From VRUB01 sp046758085 (GTDB lineage Bacteria; Pseudomonadota; Gammaproteobacteria; Acidiferrobacterales; SPGG2): 52,050 nt of DNA. The stretch covers positions 1 to 52,050 of the forward strand of contig JBHHZP010000005.1 of the NCBI GenBank assembly GCA_046758085.1, in the 5' to 3' direction. A program made the translations under genes and the position numbers. Of this stretch, positions 17,265 through 26,989 are shown one piece after another; within the stretch, counting starts at the first letter, position 1, and every line of letters starts with the position of its first letter. Under the pieces are notes generated by a model, which saw nothing but the letters and a program-made list of their open reading frames with translations, was not told the DNA's origin and made no database searches.

Positions 17265-17497
17265 GGTGCGCAGCAGGCACTTTTTAAGTATAACAATCCG
17301 GGGCCACGATGTCAGGGTAATGCGCGGTGCTGTACGTGGGTGGGCAGGCATGCGCATCGACAACAGTGCCCCTGCGCGGAGTACGCTGGTCTTGGGATTG
17401 TCGGATAGGGCAAGCAAGAATGCGAGGGTTTGTAAGCGCTTCAATTCCAATAGGTTTTGGGGCGCCGTGGGTGTATGTGGCGGGTAATGCTGGGCAC

Positions 17498-17503
17498 TAT
17501 ACT
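17498..17503 (+). promoter_or_regulatory. -10 element for dacB
   Basis: TATACT lies at 17498-17503; no good -35 hexamer is seen at 16-18 bases. Transcription would begin near 17510. This leaves a leader of about 65 bases for the dacB start at 17576 and almost none for the alternative ATG at 17516. Confidence 0.35.
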
Positions 17504-17575
17504 TAGCGGGGCGCCATGTACTTTGTGCCAGTAGGCCGGCCGAGCATCAGCCGTTGCCTGGGCTATCCTCACCTT

Positions 17576-19039
17576 ATGATGACTTTCACCCGAAAAACTT
17601 GGTTTGTTTTTGCCGTCCTCGGCTGGCTGTCATCCGCTGCCAGTGAACCGGGTCCTGTCCACGGGTCGGTACCCTCCGAGCGGTTGCCTGACCCGGTGGT
17701 GCAGATTCTGCAGCGCTATCGCATGCCGTTATCGAGCGTAAGTGTCTACGCGCGGGAGATCGGAAGCGGCAGACTTATCGCCGCGGTGGGTGCCAGCATA
17801 CCCCGCAATCCGGCCTCTGTTATCAAGCTTCTGCCGACGCTTGTGGCGCTGGAGGAATTGGGTGCGGCGTACACGTGGAAGACCGAGGTCTACGCAACTG
17901 CCAGGATAGAGCACGGACAACTAGACGGTGATCTCTATCTAAAAGGCTACGGTGATCCTTACTTCTTGACCGAGCATTTCTGGCGCTTGTTGCACGGTCT
18001 ACGCAGTGCCGGTATCGATAGCATTGGCGGTGACCTGGTGCTTGACCAGAGCTTTCTCGAATCTGAACCTGCGGATCCGGCGAAGTTCGATGGCCAACCG
18101 TATCGTGTGTACAACGCGGCCCCTAGCGCGTTGGTCGTCAATTTTCAGGCGGTCAATTTCCGATTCGAGGCCGACCCGGCACAGCGGAATTTGCGAATTA
18201 CGGCCGATCCGCGGCCAGCCAATGTCGAGATCCATAATAACATCAGGCTCAGCAAAGGTCGGTGTCGCAACTGGCGACAACGAGTTGATATGAGAGTGGA
18301 CCTGGCGGCGGATGATGCCGACGTATATTTCACCGGCCGCTATGCTGAAAGTTGCAAAACGCGTGAAATGTTCCGTGTAGTGAATGATTCCGCACGGCAT
18401 GTGTTCGGTGTGTTTAAGACGCTGTGGGCCGAGCAGGGCGGGCGCTTCAGCGGTGACCTGCGCGAGGAAATGCTTCCAGCGGACGCACGCCTGTTGTACA
18501 CAGCCTACTCACCGCCACTCGGAAATGTGGTGCGCAGCATTAATAAATACAGCAACAACGTTATGGCACGGCAGCTGTTGCTGGCGCTCGGGGCCGAGAT
18601 CGTGGGACCGCCCGGGAATACGGCAAAGGGGCTGCAAGTCGTGCAGCTCTGGCTGGAGCGACACAATCTGCGCTTCCCCGAGCTGGTGCTCGAAAACGGT
18701 ACAGGACTTTCGCGTAAGGCACGCTTGTCAGCCGCCCACTTGGGGGAGCTGCTACTTTGGGCGTATAACAGTCCGAACATGCCCGAGTTTGTTTCATCGC
18801 TACCTATATCCGGCGTTGATGGAACGCTACAAGGCCATTTTGCAAACAGCGATCTGAAAGGACGGTTGCACGCTAAAACGGGGACTATAGATAATGTCAG
18901 AGCCCTGGCGGGTTATTTGCTTGACGCAAAAGGCCGGCGCGTGGTGCTTGTGTACCTGCAAAACCAGCCGGGCGCACATCTGCGGAGCGGGGAACGTGTG
19001 CAGGATGCTTTTGTGGAGTGGCTCTATCGTCGTCCCTGA
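17576..19039 (+). CDS. dacB: D-alanyl-D-alanine carboxypeptidase/endopeptidase (PBP4, S13 family)
   Basis: 487 residues from the tandem ATGs at 17576/17579, which start a good signal peptide (KTWFVFAVLGWLSSAAS). An ATG at 17516 would bury that signal. The three penicillin-binding motifs are present: SVIK near residue 80, SNN in NKYSNNVMARQ and KTG in HAKTGTIDN. DacB trims and cleaves peptidoglycan crosslinks in the periplasm. The region between SxxK and SxN holds the family's extra domains, seen here as GDLYLKGYGDP and NAAPSALVVNFQ. Confidence 0.93.
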   Translation: MMTFTRKTWFVFAVLGWLSSAASEPGPVHGSVPSERLPDPVVQILQRYRMPLSSVSVYAREIGSGRLIAAVGASIPRNPASVIKLLPTLVALEELGAAYTWKTEVYATARIEHGQLDGDLYLKGYGDPYFLTEHFWRLLHGLRSAGIDSIGGDLVLDQSFLESEPADPAKFDGQPYRVYNAAPSALVVNFQAVNFRFEADPAQRNLRITADPRPANVEIHNNIRLSKGRCRNWRQRVDMRVDLAADDADVYFTGRYAESCKTREMFRVVNDSARHVFGVFKTLWAEQGGRFSGDLREEMLPADARLLYTAYSPPLGNVVRSINKYSNNVMARQLLLALGAEIVGPPGNTAKGLQVVQLWLERHNLRFPELVLENGTGLSRKARLSAAHLGELLLWAYNSPNMPEFVSSLPISGVDGTLQGHFANSDLKGRLHAKTGTIDNVRALAGYLLDAKGRRVVLVYLQNQPGAHLRSGERVQDAFVEWLYRRP

Positions 19040-19345
19040 GACGGGTGCTGGGGTTGCATCGCCGGGACCCGACTGGACATCGTTGGGTGCCTTTTTGCCG
19101 ACTTGAGTACCTTGCGCGTGGCCACCCGGCGTATAGCTGCCTTGTGATCCGGGCTGAACTTAGGATAGACCGCCCTGTCAGGATAATCGAATTTAAAACC
19201 CCGGGGTGCGGTGAAGTTCTCGGGACGGTCTAGTAAAATCACAGTTTGAACGATTCGTCTCTGACGGTACCCGACGCCACACACGCTGTCGCCAGGCGGC
19301 AGCCGCGAGACGGCGGCAGTGTATGTCGGAACGGGGAGGAAGTAT
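19040..19345. other. Intergenic region dacB-gltA
   Basis: These 306 bases hold no gene I can support. Only the last part is clearly functional: GGGAGGAAG at about 19334-19342 is the ribosome binding site of gltA. I see no convincing terminator after dacB and no clear promoter hexamers. Confidence 0.4.
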
Positions 19346-20635
19346 ATGGGAAAACGGCGGATTAAGGCGACTATCTGCAACGAAGCGGGCGAGGCCGAGC
19401 TTGCGGTGCTTGAAGGCACTATGGGGCCGGAGGCGCTCGATATACAGCAGCTTTACCCGGATCATGGGCTGCTCGCGTTTGATCCGGGATTTCGTTCCAC
19501 CGCATCGTGTAAGAGCGCGATAACGTTTATCGATGGTGAAGCCGGGGTGCTGCTCTATCGGGGTTATCCGATTGAAGAGCTAGCGGAAAAAAGCAACTTT
19601 ATCGAGGTCGCTCACCTGCTGATGTTCGGTGAGTTGCCGAGTGAATCGGAGTACGAAGACTTCTGGGACTCGATCCGGCGCCATAGCTTGTTGCACGAGC
19701 AGGTGCTCAGGTTCTACGAAGGCTTTCGGCGTGACGCCCACCCGATGGCCATTATGGTAGGGGTTGTCGGCGCGCTGTCGGCGTTCTATCACGATGCCAT
19801 GGACATGTTTGATGGTGAGCATCGCCTGCAGGCCGCCATTCGACTTGTCGCCAAGATGCCCACCATCGCCGCGGCGAGCTACACCTACAGCATAGGCCGG
19901 CCGATTCGCTACCCGCGCAATGATCTGGACTATGCATCCAATTTCCTGCAAATGCTGTTTGGAGTGCCCAGCGAGGAATACGAGGCCAATCCCACACTTG
20001 CGCGGGCCATGGATCTGATTTTGCTCCTGCACGCAGATCACGAGCAAAATGCGTCTACCTCGACTGTACGCTTGGCTGCGTCGTCGGGGGCCAATCCGTT
20101 TGCCTGTATTGCCTCGGGTATCGCCAGTTTGTGGGGACCGGCGCATGGTGGCGCGAATGAGGCAGTGCTGCGGATGTTGATGGAGATTGACAAGGTCGAG
20201 AAGATTCCGGAAGTCATCGCCCGCGCGAAGGACAAGGATGATCCATTCCGTTTGATGGGCTTTGGTCATCGTGTTTACCGCAATTTCGATCCGCGCTCCC
20301 GGGTTTTGCAGAAGATGGCAAAGGAGGTACTGGATCATCTCGGAATCGACGATCCGTTGCTTGAGATCGCGGTAAAGTTAGAGGAAATCGCGGTCCACGA
20401 CGAGTTTTTCGTCGAACGCAAACTATACCCGAATGTCGATTTTTACTCTGGCATACTGCTTCGTGCCATGGGCTTGCCGATGACCATGTTTACCGCCATT
20501 TTTGCGCTAGCGCGAACAGTGGGGTGGGTTAGCCATTGGCTGGAGTTGCAGGGGGACAGTCACGGTATAGATCGGCCGCGGCAGCTCTACGTCGGCAAGA
20601 CACTGCGCCATTACCCCAGCAAGGAGAAAAAGTAG
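19346..20635 (+). CDS. gltA: Citrate synthase
   Basis: 429 residues, the length of the hexameric type II enzyme of Gram-negative bacteria, which condenses acetyl-CoA and oxaloacetate. The start at 19346 follows GGGAGGAAG and matches the family N-terminus. Active-site blocks are LLLHADHEQNASTSTVR, the GPAHGGANEAVL loop and MGFGHRVYRNFDPRS with the catalytic His. YPNVDFYSGILLRAMG is also typical. It ends in TAG. The gene stands alone; fumC and icd lie elsewhere in the window. Confidence 0.97.
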   Translation: MGKRRIKATICNEAGEAELAVLEGTMGPEALDIQQLYPDHGLLAFDPGFRSTASCKSAITFIDGEAGVLLYRGYPIEELAEKSNFIEVAHLLMFGELPSESEYEDFWDSIRRHSLLHEQVLRFYEGFRRDAHPMAIMVGVVGALSAFYHDAMDMFDGEHRLQAAIRLVAKMPTIAAASYTYSIGRPIRYPRNDLDYASNFLQMLFGVPSEEYEANPTLARAMDLILLLHADHEQNASTSTVRLAASSGANPFACIASGIASLWGPAHGGANEAVLRMLMEIDKVEKIPEVIARAKDKDDPFRLMGFGHRVYRNFDPRSRVLQKMAKEVLDHLGIDDPLLEIAVKLEEIAVHDEFFVERKLYPNVDFYSGILLRAMGLPMTMFTAIFALARTVGWVSHWLELQGDSHGIDRPRQLYVGKTLRHYPSKEKK

Positions 20636-21006
20636 CAGCACTAACGACACCACCCCCGCGGGCGATCGTGTACGCGTAGCCCGCAATTCTCACCGGGAAT
20701 CGTCGTGAGGGCGGGGAGATGGCTGTGGGTGAGCCGGAAAAAGACAACAGTCCGGTCGATTGTTGTCCCCGCGAACGCCCAAGCCAGCACGGCTTGGGCC
20801 CGTACGCAAGCGACGCAGGGACAGCGAAGCGCAGGCGGCAAGGCGCGCGCGAAAATGCGCGCAGCCGTAGTGTGTACTACGTTAAGCACACAACCAAGCG
20901 CAACGCCGTCGACGCGGGCACGACTGCAGGGATGGAGGCGGTAGAGGCGCGTCGGGAACAGCGACCGAGATACGCGATGGCAGCAGATAGCTGGTGAAAA
21001 AGAGGG
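20636..21006. other. Non-coding region with short hairpins and repeat-like sequence
   Basis: The 370 bases between the convergent gltA and DAHP synthase genes carry short open frames on both strands, none with a ribosome binding site or family resemblance. The DNA is rich in self-complementary pieces: GCGCGC-GAAAAT-GCGCGC near 20847-20864, GTAGT-GTGT-ACTAC near 20868-20881, and CCAAGCC paired with GGCTTGG near 20780-20797. The phrase TTGTCCCCGCGAACGCC resembles the common dispersed CCCGCGAA-NGCGGG intergenic repeat. It probably represents repeat debris or a structured RNA region. Confidence 0.35.
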
Positions 21007-22158
21007 CTAGACGCCCACCGACTTATGCGATGATTCAACGGCTTGCGCGCGGAACTCCTGGACGAGCGACCGGCGTCTCTCATAGCCCTCACGCGCAATC
21101 GCCACATCCTCTAGAAAATAAGGTAGCTCCTCCAGCCGCAGCGCCTGTGGTCCATCCACAAGCGCTTTCTTGGGCTCGGGGTGAAAGTCCGCCAGCACCA
21201 GGTTCGCCCCGGCGATGATCCCCTGGGCGGCTGCATGCATGATATCCAGGATCCCCTCGGGGTCGCCTTCGCGCGAACCCACCGAGTGAGAGGGGTCCAC
21301 GCCAACGGGCAAGCGAGTCAGGCGCTTGATCACCGGCACCTGCGCGAAGTCGACAAAGTTGCGATGCGGATCGCCCAGGTTGCTCTTCATGCCGCGCAGC
21401 GCAAAGACGATCTTGTGATTGCCCTCGCTGGCCAGGTACTCGGCGGCGTTGAGGGACTCTTCCAGGGTAATGCCAAACCCGCGCTTGAATAGCACCGGGA
21501 AATCATACTGACGGCCGACGATCTTCAGGAGCTCGAAGTTCTGGGTATTGCGCGTGCCGATTTGCAGCATGACTCCTGTCGCATGCCCGGTTTGCTCCAG
21601 CGCGCTGCGGATCTCATCCACGTGTGAGTCGTGAGTGATCTCCATCGCGATGACCTTGATCCCGTACTTCCCGGCCAGTTCGAACACCCAGGGCAGACAG
21701 CCCGCGCCGTGGCCCTGGAACGCGTACGGGTTGGTGCGGGGCTTGTAGGCACCCATGCGCGTGCACACCTGACCATGTTCTTTCAGGGCGCGCATCATCT
21801 GTTCCACATATTCGGGCGTGTCGACGGCGCATAACCCGGCAAAGATATTGAGATTGTGTTGATCGAATCGTACGCCGTTGTACTCGAAGCCGGTCGGTCG
21901 GCTGTCGTCCTTATGGCGCCCGATGATGCGGTATTCCTCCGAGATCCGCACGACGCGCTCGACGCCCGGCAGCGCCTCGATCTCGCCCTTGTCCAGTGCC
22001 GCGGTGTTTCCGATTAGGTAGACCTCGATCAGCGTTTGCAAGGCCCCGACTTCCTTGTGCACCCGTGGCCTGATTGCCGGCTTGTTGCCGAGGAAATCCA
22101 TGAGCTGGCCGAATTCCGGACTGCTCTGGTCGATGCCGGATTGCAGAATAATGATCAC
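21007..22158 (-). CDS. aroF: 3-deoxy-7-phosphoheptulonate synthase, type I beta
   Basis: 383 residues. DAHP synthase joins phosphoenolpyruvate and erythrose-4-phosphate, the first step of the shikimate pathway. The first 75 residues form the ferredoxin/ACT-like domain that in the Thermotoga/Bacillus-type enzymes gives feedback control. The barrel shows GAYKPRTNPYAFQGHG, VLQIG-like MLQIGTRN, PVLFKRGFG and the metal-site LPVGVDPSHSVGSREG. The start is GTG at 22158 with GGGAG nine bases upstream. A good extended -10 lies about 50 bases upstream. The symbol follows usage for this subtype and is less certain than the function. Confidence 0.88.
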   Translation of the reverse strand: MIIILQSGIDQSSPEFGQLMDFLGNKPAIRPRVHKEVGALQTLIEVYLIGNTAALDKGEIEALPGVERVVRISEEYRIIGRHKDDSRPTGFEYNGVRFDQHNLNIFAGLCAVDTPEYVEQMMRALKEHGQVCTRMGAYKPRTNPYAFQGHGAGCLPWVFELAGKYGIKVIAMEITHDSHVDEIRSALEQTGHATGVMLQIGTRNTQNFELLKIVGRQYDFPVLFKRGFGITLEESLNAAEYLASEGNHKIVFALRGMKSNLGDPHRNFVDFAQVPVIKRLTRLPVGVDPSHSVGSREGDPEGILDIMHAAAQGIIAGANLVLADFHPEPKKALVDGPQALRLEELPYFLEDVAIAREGYERRRSLVQEFRAQAVESSHKSVGV

Positions 22159-22207
22159 GACGGACGCTCCCGGGTAGTGCTAAGAGGTTGCTGGCGCCAA
22201 TGCGGGT

Positions 22208-22216
22208 ATTCTAACA
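22208..22216 (-). promoter_or_regulatory. Extended -10 promoter for the DAHP synthase gene
   Basis: Read on the minus strand, TGT followed by TAGAAT (plus-strand 22208-22216) makes an extended -10. Transcription would begin near 22201 and give a leader of about 43 bases before the GTG at 22158. Confidence 0.4.
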
Positions 22217-22282
22217 GCTGCTCTGTGATATTTGCGCGCGTAGGCGGGAATCGTGCGTAATACGGGGGTCCGATCGCCTTAC

Positions 22283-23170
22283 CTAGCGGCCATAGCGCCG
22301 CGCCAGGTCTTGATAGGCATCGATTCGTCGCTCACGGAGGAACGGCCACACGCGACGAACGTCCTCGATGCGATCCGGAATCAGCTCGCCCACCAGCGTC
22401 TCAGGCGAATTCACGCCCGCCTGCACCAGCATCTCGCCTTGGGGGCCGGCGACAAAGCTCGACCCCCAGAACTGGATCCCTGAGGATTTTGCCGTCGGAT
22501 CTGGTTCAAAGCCCGTACGGTTACACACCATGACCGGCAACCCGTTGGCGATGGCGTGGGCGCGTTGGATCGTAATCCAGCTCTCCAACTGGCGGTTTTT
22601 TTCCGCCTCATCATCACGTGGATCCCAACCAATGGCACTCGGGTAAAGCAGCACCTCGGCTCCGCGCAACGCCATCAGCCGCGCGGCTTCCGGGTACCAC
22701 TGGTCCCAGCACACCAACACACCCAGCTTTCCTACCGCGGTTTCGATAGGCGCGAAGCCCTGGTCCCCCGGCGTGAAGTAGTACTTCTCGTGATACCCCG
22801 GGTCGTCGGGAATGTGCATCTTGCGATAGCGCCCCGCCAGACGGCCATCAGTATCCAGCACCACGGCAGTGTTGTGATACACGCCGAGCGCCCGGCGCTC
22901 GAACACGGACCCCACGACCACCACCGACAGCTCCTTCGCGATGCTGGCAAGCGCGCTCGTGGTCGGTCCCGGCACCGCCTCCGCCAGGTCAAAGTGCCGC
23001 GGGTTCTCGCTTTGGCAGAAATACGTCCCGGCGTGCAACTCTTGCAGCAGCACGAGCCGCGCTCCCTGTGCCGCCGCAGCATGCACGCCGGCGATACTCT
23101 GTTCCAGGTTGCGCGTACGATGCTCACCGCAAACCTGCTGAACCAGCCCGACTTTCACGCTTGTGCCCAC
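22283..23170 (-). CDS. aguB: N-carbamoylputrescine amidase
   Basis: 295 residues of the nitrilase superfamily. It hydrolyses N-carbamoylputrescine to putrescine, CO2 and ammonia. The Glu-Lys-Cys triad is visible: Glu in LVLLQELHAGTYFCQ, Lys in RYRKMHIPDDPGYHEKYYF and Cys in LGVLVCWDQWYPEAARL. The phrase PDDPGYHEKYYFTPGD is specific to this amidase subgroup. The start is a GTG at 23170. It follows aguA on the same strand after about 60 bases, so both enzymes of the agmatine route are probably co-transcribed. Confidence 0.93.
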   Translation of the reverse strand: MGTSVKVGLVQQVCGEHRTRNLEQSIAGVHAAAAQGARLVLLQELHAGTYFCQSENPRHFDLAEAVPGPTTSALASIAKELSVVVVGSVFERRALGVYHNTAVVLDTDGRLAGRYRKMHIPDDPGYHEKYYFTPGDQGFAPIETAVGKLGVLVCWDQWYPEAARLMALRGAEVLLYPSAIGWDPRDDEAEKNRQLESWITIQRAHAIANGLPVMVCNRTGFEPDPTAKSSGIQFWGSSFVAGPQGEMLVQAGVNSPETLVGELIPDRIEDVRRVWPFLRERRIDAYQDLARRYGR

Positions 23171-23231
23171 AGCCGCTATGGTAGCACCAATGCCCGCACC
23201 CTGGCGCAGGATTGATCAGCGCGGGGCAGGC

Positions 23232-24329
23232 TCAGCATCCGCGCAGAACCCCTGCAGGCAAATGCATGGCTGCGCAGTGAATACCACCACGTTGCTGGAT
23301 CAATGGGCGCGCATCAATCGCAATGATCTGGCGTGCTGGAAAGCACGTCCCGATCCGTTGCAGCGCCTCCTTGTCGGCGGGGTCGCCGTAGACAGGTACC
23401 AGGACGGCATCGTTGATGATCAGGAAGTTCGCGTAGCTAGCGGGGAGCTGTTGCCCTGCGCCGTCAATGATCGGGCGTGGGTGCGGTAGTGCCACGAGCC
23501 GATACGGCATGCCGTCAGCCCTGCGCAATGCGGTGAGCTCACGTTCCATCGCAGCGAGTTCATCGGTGCGCCCGTCGCTATCGCCTGCGACGTACAAAAT
23601 GGTGTGTTCATCACAAAAGCGTGCGAGCGTGTCGATGTGCCCATCAGTGTCGTCACCCGGTATGGCGCCGTGCTGCAACCACAAGATCCGTGTCACCCCG
23701 AGCAGCTCGATGAGCCGACGTTCGATCTGTTCGCGTCCGAGCTGCGGATTGCGCGTGGGCGCGAGCAGGCAGCGTTGTGTAGTAAGCAGTGTACCTGCAC
23801 CGTCGACCTCTATGCTGCCGCCTTCGAGCACCATGTCGATTTCATCGCGCTGCGTCATACCAAAGACCCCATCCTCGTGAAGGCGTTTCGTGATCGCGTT
23901 ATCAAGCTCGGCCGCGTACTTGTTGCCCCAACCGTTAAAGCGGAAGTCCAACAAATGTAGCTCGCCGTCAACGCGCACCGTTACCGGCCCGTGGTCTCGA
24001 GCCCAGGTGTCATTGGACGGAAACGCCCGTAGGTCGAGCTGATGCTCGCCGATGCCTGCGCTCAAGAGCCGCTCGCGCACACGGCGACGGTGGCCAGGGT
24101 CCAGGCACACGATCAAGACCTTTTCCCGGTGAGCGATGCAGCACGCAAGCTCGACATACACCGCCTGCACCTGCTCGAGCTGGTCCGCCCAATCGCTGCG
24201 GTCATGCGGCCAGGTGAGCATGACCCCACTTTGGCGCGCCCATTCTGGCGGCATATAGCGTCTGCGCGCGGCGCTGTTCACACGACGGTTGCGACGCTGC
24301 CATGCCGGGGGTGATTGTTGAGTAATCAT
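23232..24329 (-). CDS. aguA: Agmatine deiminase
   Basis: 365 residues from the ATG at 24329; an ATG at 24254 (start of MPPEWARQ) fits the family N-terminus better and would give 340 residues. It converts agmatine to N-carbamoylputrescine. Motifs: FPSNDTWARDHGP, LEGGSIEVDG, WLQHGAIPGDDTDGHIDTLARF with the catalytic His, and near the end GGIHC with the nucleophilic Cys (about residue 352). With aguB directly downstream it forms the arginine-agmatine route to putrescine. No strong ribosome binding site is seen for either start. Confidence 0.93.
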   Translation of the reverse strand: MITQQSPPAWQRRNRRVNSAARRRYMPPEWARQSGVMLTWPHDRSDWADQLEQVQAVYVELACCIAHREKVLIVCLDPGHRRRVRERLLSAGIGEHQLDLRAFPSNDTWARDHGPVTVRVDGELHLLDFRFNGWGNKYAAELDNAITKRLHEDGVFGMTQRDEIDMVLEGGSIEVDGAGTLLTTQRCLLAPTRNPQLGREQIERRLIELLGVTRILWLQHGAIPGDDTDGHIDTLARFCDEHTILYVAGDSDGRTDELAAMERELTALRRADGMPYRLVALPHPRPIIDGAGQQLPASYANFLIINDAVLVPVYGDPADKEALQRIGTCFPARQIIAIDARPLIQQRGGIHCAAMHLPAGVLRGC

Positions 24330-24607
24330 CTAAGCCGGGAGTCTCGAAGTCGTGGACCCGCTGCGCGTGCTTGGATGGCTGCGATCACCGCGGGCCCGGC
24401 CCCTGCTTGGATTGAAGCCGGGATCGCGCCATGCGGAGGAGGCCCCATCGGTGTGCATGAAGCACTGCGTTTGACGTACGATCACAAGTATATTTGAATG
24501 AGCGCCGAGCGGGCAGCCCACCGCGTGCGGCGGCAGCACGCATGCGATGACATGTGCAACTGGCCCGGCTGATCGCTAACACTGACAACGACTCACGGGA
24601 GTTGGCT

Positions 24608-25846
24608 ATGCCATTGGTACGTCCGTTTGCCGCTCTGCGGCCCTCGCCCGAGCATGCCCATTCGGTGCTGGCACCACCCTACGACGTACTGAGCACCGAG
24701 GAGGCACGTGTGCGGGCGGCGAACAACCGATGGTGCTTTCTGCACGTATCCCGGCCCGAGATCGATCTTCCCGCAGGAACGGATCCTTATGCGCCCGCCG
24801 TTTATGCCAGGGGAAAGGACAACTTCGTACACATGATCGCACAGGGCATACTCCGGCGCGACCGTGAACCCGGCTACTACGTCTATCGGTTGATCATGGG
24901 TGCGCACGCACAAACCGGACTTGTGGTGATAACCTCGCTGGCAGCTTACAGGGATGGTCGCATCCGCAAGCACGAGCACACGCAGCCTTCGAAGGAAGAC
25001 GACCGAACCCGGCATATCCGCGCCCTCAATGCGCAGACAGGCCCGGTCGCGCTGACTTATCGGCACTGCACCGCAATCGATACGTTGATCCAGGCGGCAA
25101 GTCGTGGCGACCCCGAGATCGATGTCATCACCAGCGATGATGTGCGCCATTGCCTGTGGGCGATGCGCGATCAGACAAAGATCGCTGCGCTCACGACAGC
25201 AATGGAGGAGGTCGACGCATTGTATATCGCCGACGGCCATCACCGCACCGCCGCGGCGGCACGCATTGCTGCCGAGCGCCGCGCGGGGAGCTCCGCCGGA
25301 GCCGGAAGTGATGCTCACGATTATTTTCTCGCTGTCATCTTTCCCGATAAGCAGATGCAGATTCTTGACTACAATCGGGTAGTACGGGATCTCAATGGCC
25401 TCACCCTCTCGGAGTTCCTCGGGAAATTGCGCGAGCGCTTTGCCGTGACCAAGGCCGACGCGCCCGTCAGACCTGCGAATGCGGGTGAGATCGGCATGTA
25501 CCTTGGCGGCCAGTGGTATGCTCTGTTAACCCGGTCGGCGTTGCACCCGCGCGATGCGGTCGCCCGGTTGGGCGTGACCGTGCTCTCCGAGACACTGCTC
25601 GGCCCGGTTCTGGGCGTCACAGACCTGCGGCGTGACACGCGTATTGAGTTCGTAGGCGGGATTCGAGGATTGCAAGAGCTTGCGCGACGCGTCGATAGTG
25701 GGGACATGGCCGTCGCGTTTTCCCTTTACCCGACGTCGCTTGCTGATGTGATGGCCATCGCCGATGCCGGCCGGGTCATGCCGCCCAAGTCAACCTGGTT
25801 TGAGCCCAAGCTCGCCGATGGCCTGGTTTCGTACCCGTTGGACTGA
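24608..25846 (+). CDS. DUF1015 family protein
   Basis: 412 residues from the ATG at 24608, which follows GGGAG at a good distance; the frame is open to 24554. The N-terminus LVRPFAALRP, then VLAPPYDVLSTEEAR, then the central KHEHTQPSKEDDRTRHI and DGHHRTAAAARIAAE are typical of DUF1015 (also seen as SerK-like or HipA-distant kinase relatives). The fold includes a ParB/Srx-like basic region, and some family members are proposed to be ADP-dependent kinases. The substrate here is unknown. No operon partner is close. Confidence 0.85.
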   Translation: MPLVRPFAALRPSPEHAHSVLAPPYDVLSTEEARVRAANNRWCFLHVSRPEIDLPAGTDPYAPAVYARGKDNFVHMIAQGILRRDREPGYYVYRLIMGAHAQTGLVVITSLAAYRDGRIRKHEHTQPSKEDDRTRHIRALNAQTGPVALTYRHCTAIDTLIQAASRGDPEIDVITSDDVRHCLWAMRDQTKIAALTTAMEEVDALYIADGHHRTAAAARIAAERRAGSSAGAGSDAHDYFLAVIFPDKQMQILDYNRVVRDLNGLTLSEFLGKLRERFAVTKADAPVRPANAGEIGMYLGGQWYALLTRSALHPRDAVARLGVTVLSETLLGPVLGVTDLRRDTRIEFVGGIRGLQELARRVDSGDMAVAFSLYPTSLADVMAIADAGRVMPPKSTWFEPKLADGLVSYPLD

Positions 25847-25901
25847 GGCATCGTGTGCGCTGCTGGGCAGCGGTTGTCGCAAACCTCCGGCGCAGTGTCA
25901 A

Positions 25902-26774
25902 TCATGCGGGCGGCGTCGGCGTGCCGCTTGCTGATAGCAGGATGCCATCGATCCATCTCGACGGTAGCAAGCGTTTCAGTACGGCAAACGTGTGCGTCGG
26001 CACGGTGACGTAGTAACGTACCTTAGGGCGCCTGGCCTCGAGCGCGCGCACCACCTTTTTCAACACCGCCTGCGGCGGAAGCGTAAAAGGGGGCTCGCCA
26101 CCTTCTCCGGCCAGGCGCTTTTCCAGGGCCGCGTAGGTGATGCGGTGGGCGCTTTGCGCCGAATCGATATTGGCCTTAAACGCGGTATAGGCGTTTAGCC
26201 GAAAACGGCTTTCGATTGGCCCCGGTTCGACCAGTACGACGTGAATCCCGCTACCGTGCAACTCCAGCCGCAAGGTGTCCGATAAGGCCTCCAGCGCGTG
26301 CTTGGTAGCGTTGTAAGCCCCCCGGTAGGCCAGGCTCACGAAGCCCAGCACCGAGCTGATCTGGATGATACGCCCACTTCCCTGGGCGCGGAATACGGGC
26401 ATCAAGCGGTTGGTAAGCTCCATCGTGCCGAACACATTGGTCTCGAACTGCCGGCGCAAGGTTTCGCGGCTGAGGTCTTCGACGGCCCCGGGCTGACCAT
26501 AGGCGCCATTGTTGATCAACGTGGACAGCTTGCCGCCGGTTTTCGCCAGCAGGCGTTCCACCGCGAGTTGAATCGAATCCGATGAGGCCAGGTCCAACTG
26601 CAGGGTGTCAAATCCCTCATCTGCGAGTCGGGCAACGTCGGCGGGCTTGCGCGCCGTGGCGAACACCTTGTAACCGCGCTGGCGCAAGCCGTGTGCCAGG
26701 CACAGCCCGATCCCTGAGGAACACCCGGTGATCAAGATGGCATGCGCCCGCGGGGACACGATGGTGGCAGACAT
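25902..26774 (-). CDS. Short-chain dehydrogenase/reductase (SDR)
   Basis: 290 residues. The Rossmann motif TGCSSGIG (about residues 16-23), NNGAYG, the catalytic Ser in IIQISSVLGF and YNATK as the YxxxK pair are all intact. The classical SDR with a C-terminal extension (about 40 residues, hydrophobic and ending near VLKRLLPSRWIDG) resembles retinol-dehydrogenase-like or lipid-modifying SDRs. The natural substrate cannot be told. The ribosome binding site GAGGA is eight bases from the start. It is divergent from the HD-GYP gene, with an inverted repeat between them. Confidence 0.85.
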   Translation of the reverse strand: MSATIVSPRAHAILITGCSSGIGLCLAHGLRQRGYKVFATARKPADVARLADEGFDTLQLDLASSDSIQLAVERLLAKTGGKLSTLINNGAYGQPGAVEDLSRETLRRQFETNVFGTMELTNRLMPVFRAQGSGRIIQISSVLGFVSLAYRGAYNATKHALEALSDTLRLELHGSGIHVVLVEPGPIESRFRLNAYTAFKANIDSAQSAHRITYAALEKRLAGEGGEPPFTLPPQAVLKKVVRALEARRPKVRYYVTVPTHTFAVLKRLLPSRWIDGILLSASGTPTPPA

Positions 26775-26831
26775 GGTGATTCCTCGTGCAGGTTGACAGT
26801 CGTCGAGTGTTGCTAGGATACTGAAAAAAGG

Positions 26832-26855
26832 TCACTTTCGCAGGGGGCAAAGTGA
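26832..26855. promoter_or_regulatory. Operator-like inverted repeat between SDR and HD-GYP genes
   Basis: TCACTTT (26832-26838) and AAAGTGA (26849-26855) form a perfect 7-bp inverted repeat with a ten-base spacer. It lies in the 215-base divergent region and could bind a dimeric regulator controlling either gene. Confidence 0.35.
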
Positions 26856-26989
26856 ACACGGCGCGGGTCTATGCTAATAAATGAGGTATTGATAAGCATT
26901 CAGGTGTCCGGTAGTGTGAAAGCGCCAGACACGACGAACACGCATGCTCGCATGCTGTGATACCGTGTCGCGGAGGTAATCGAGTTATC

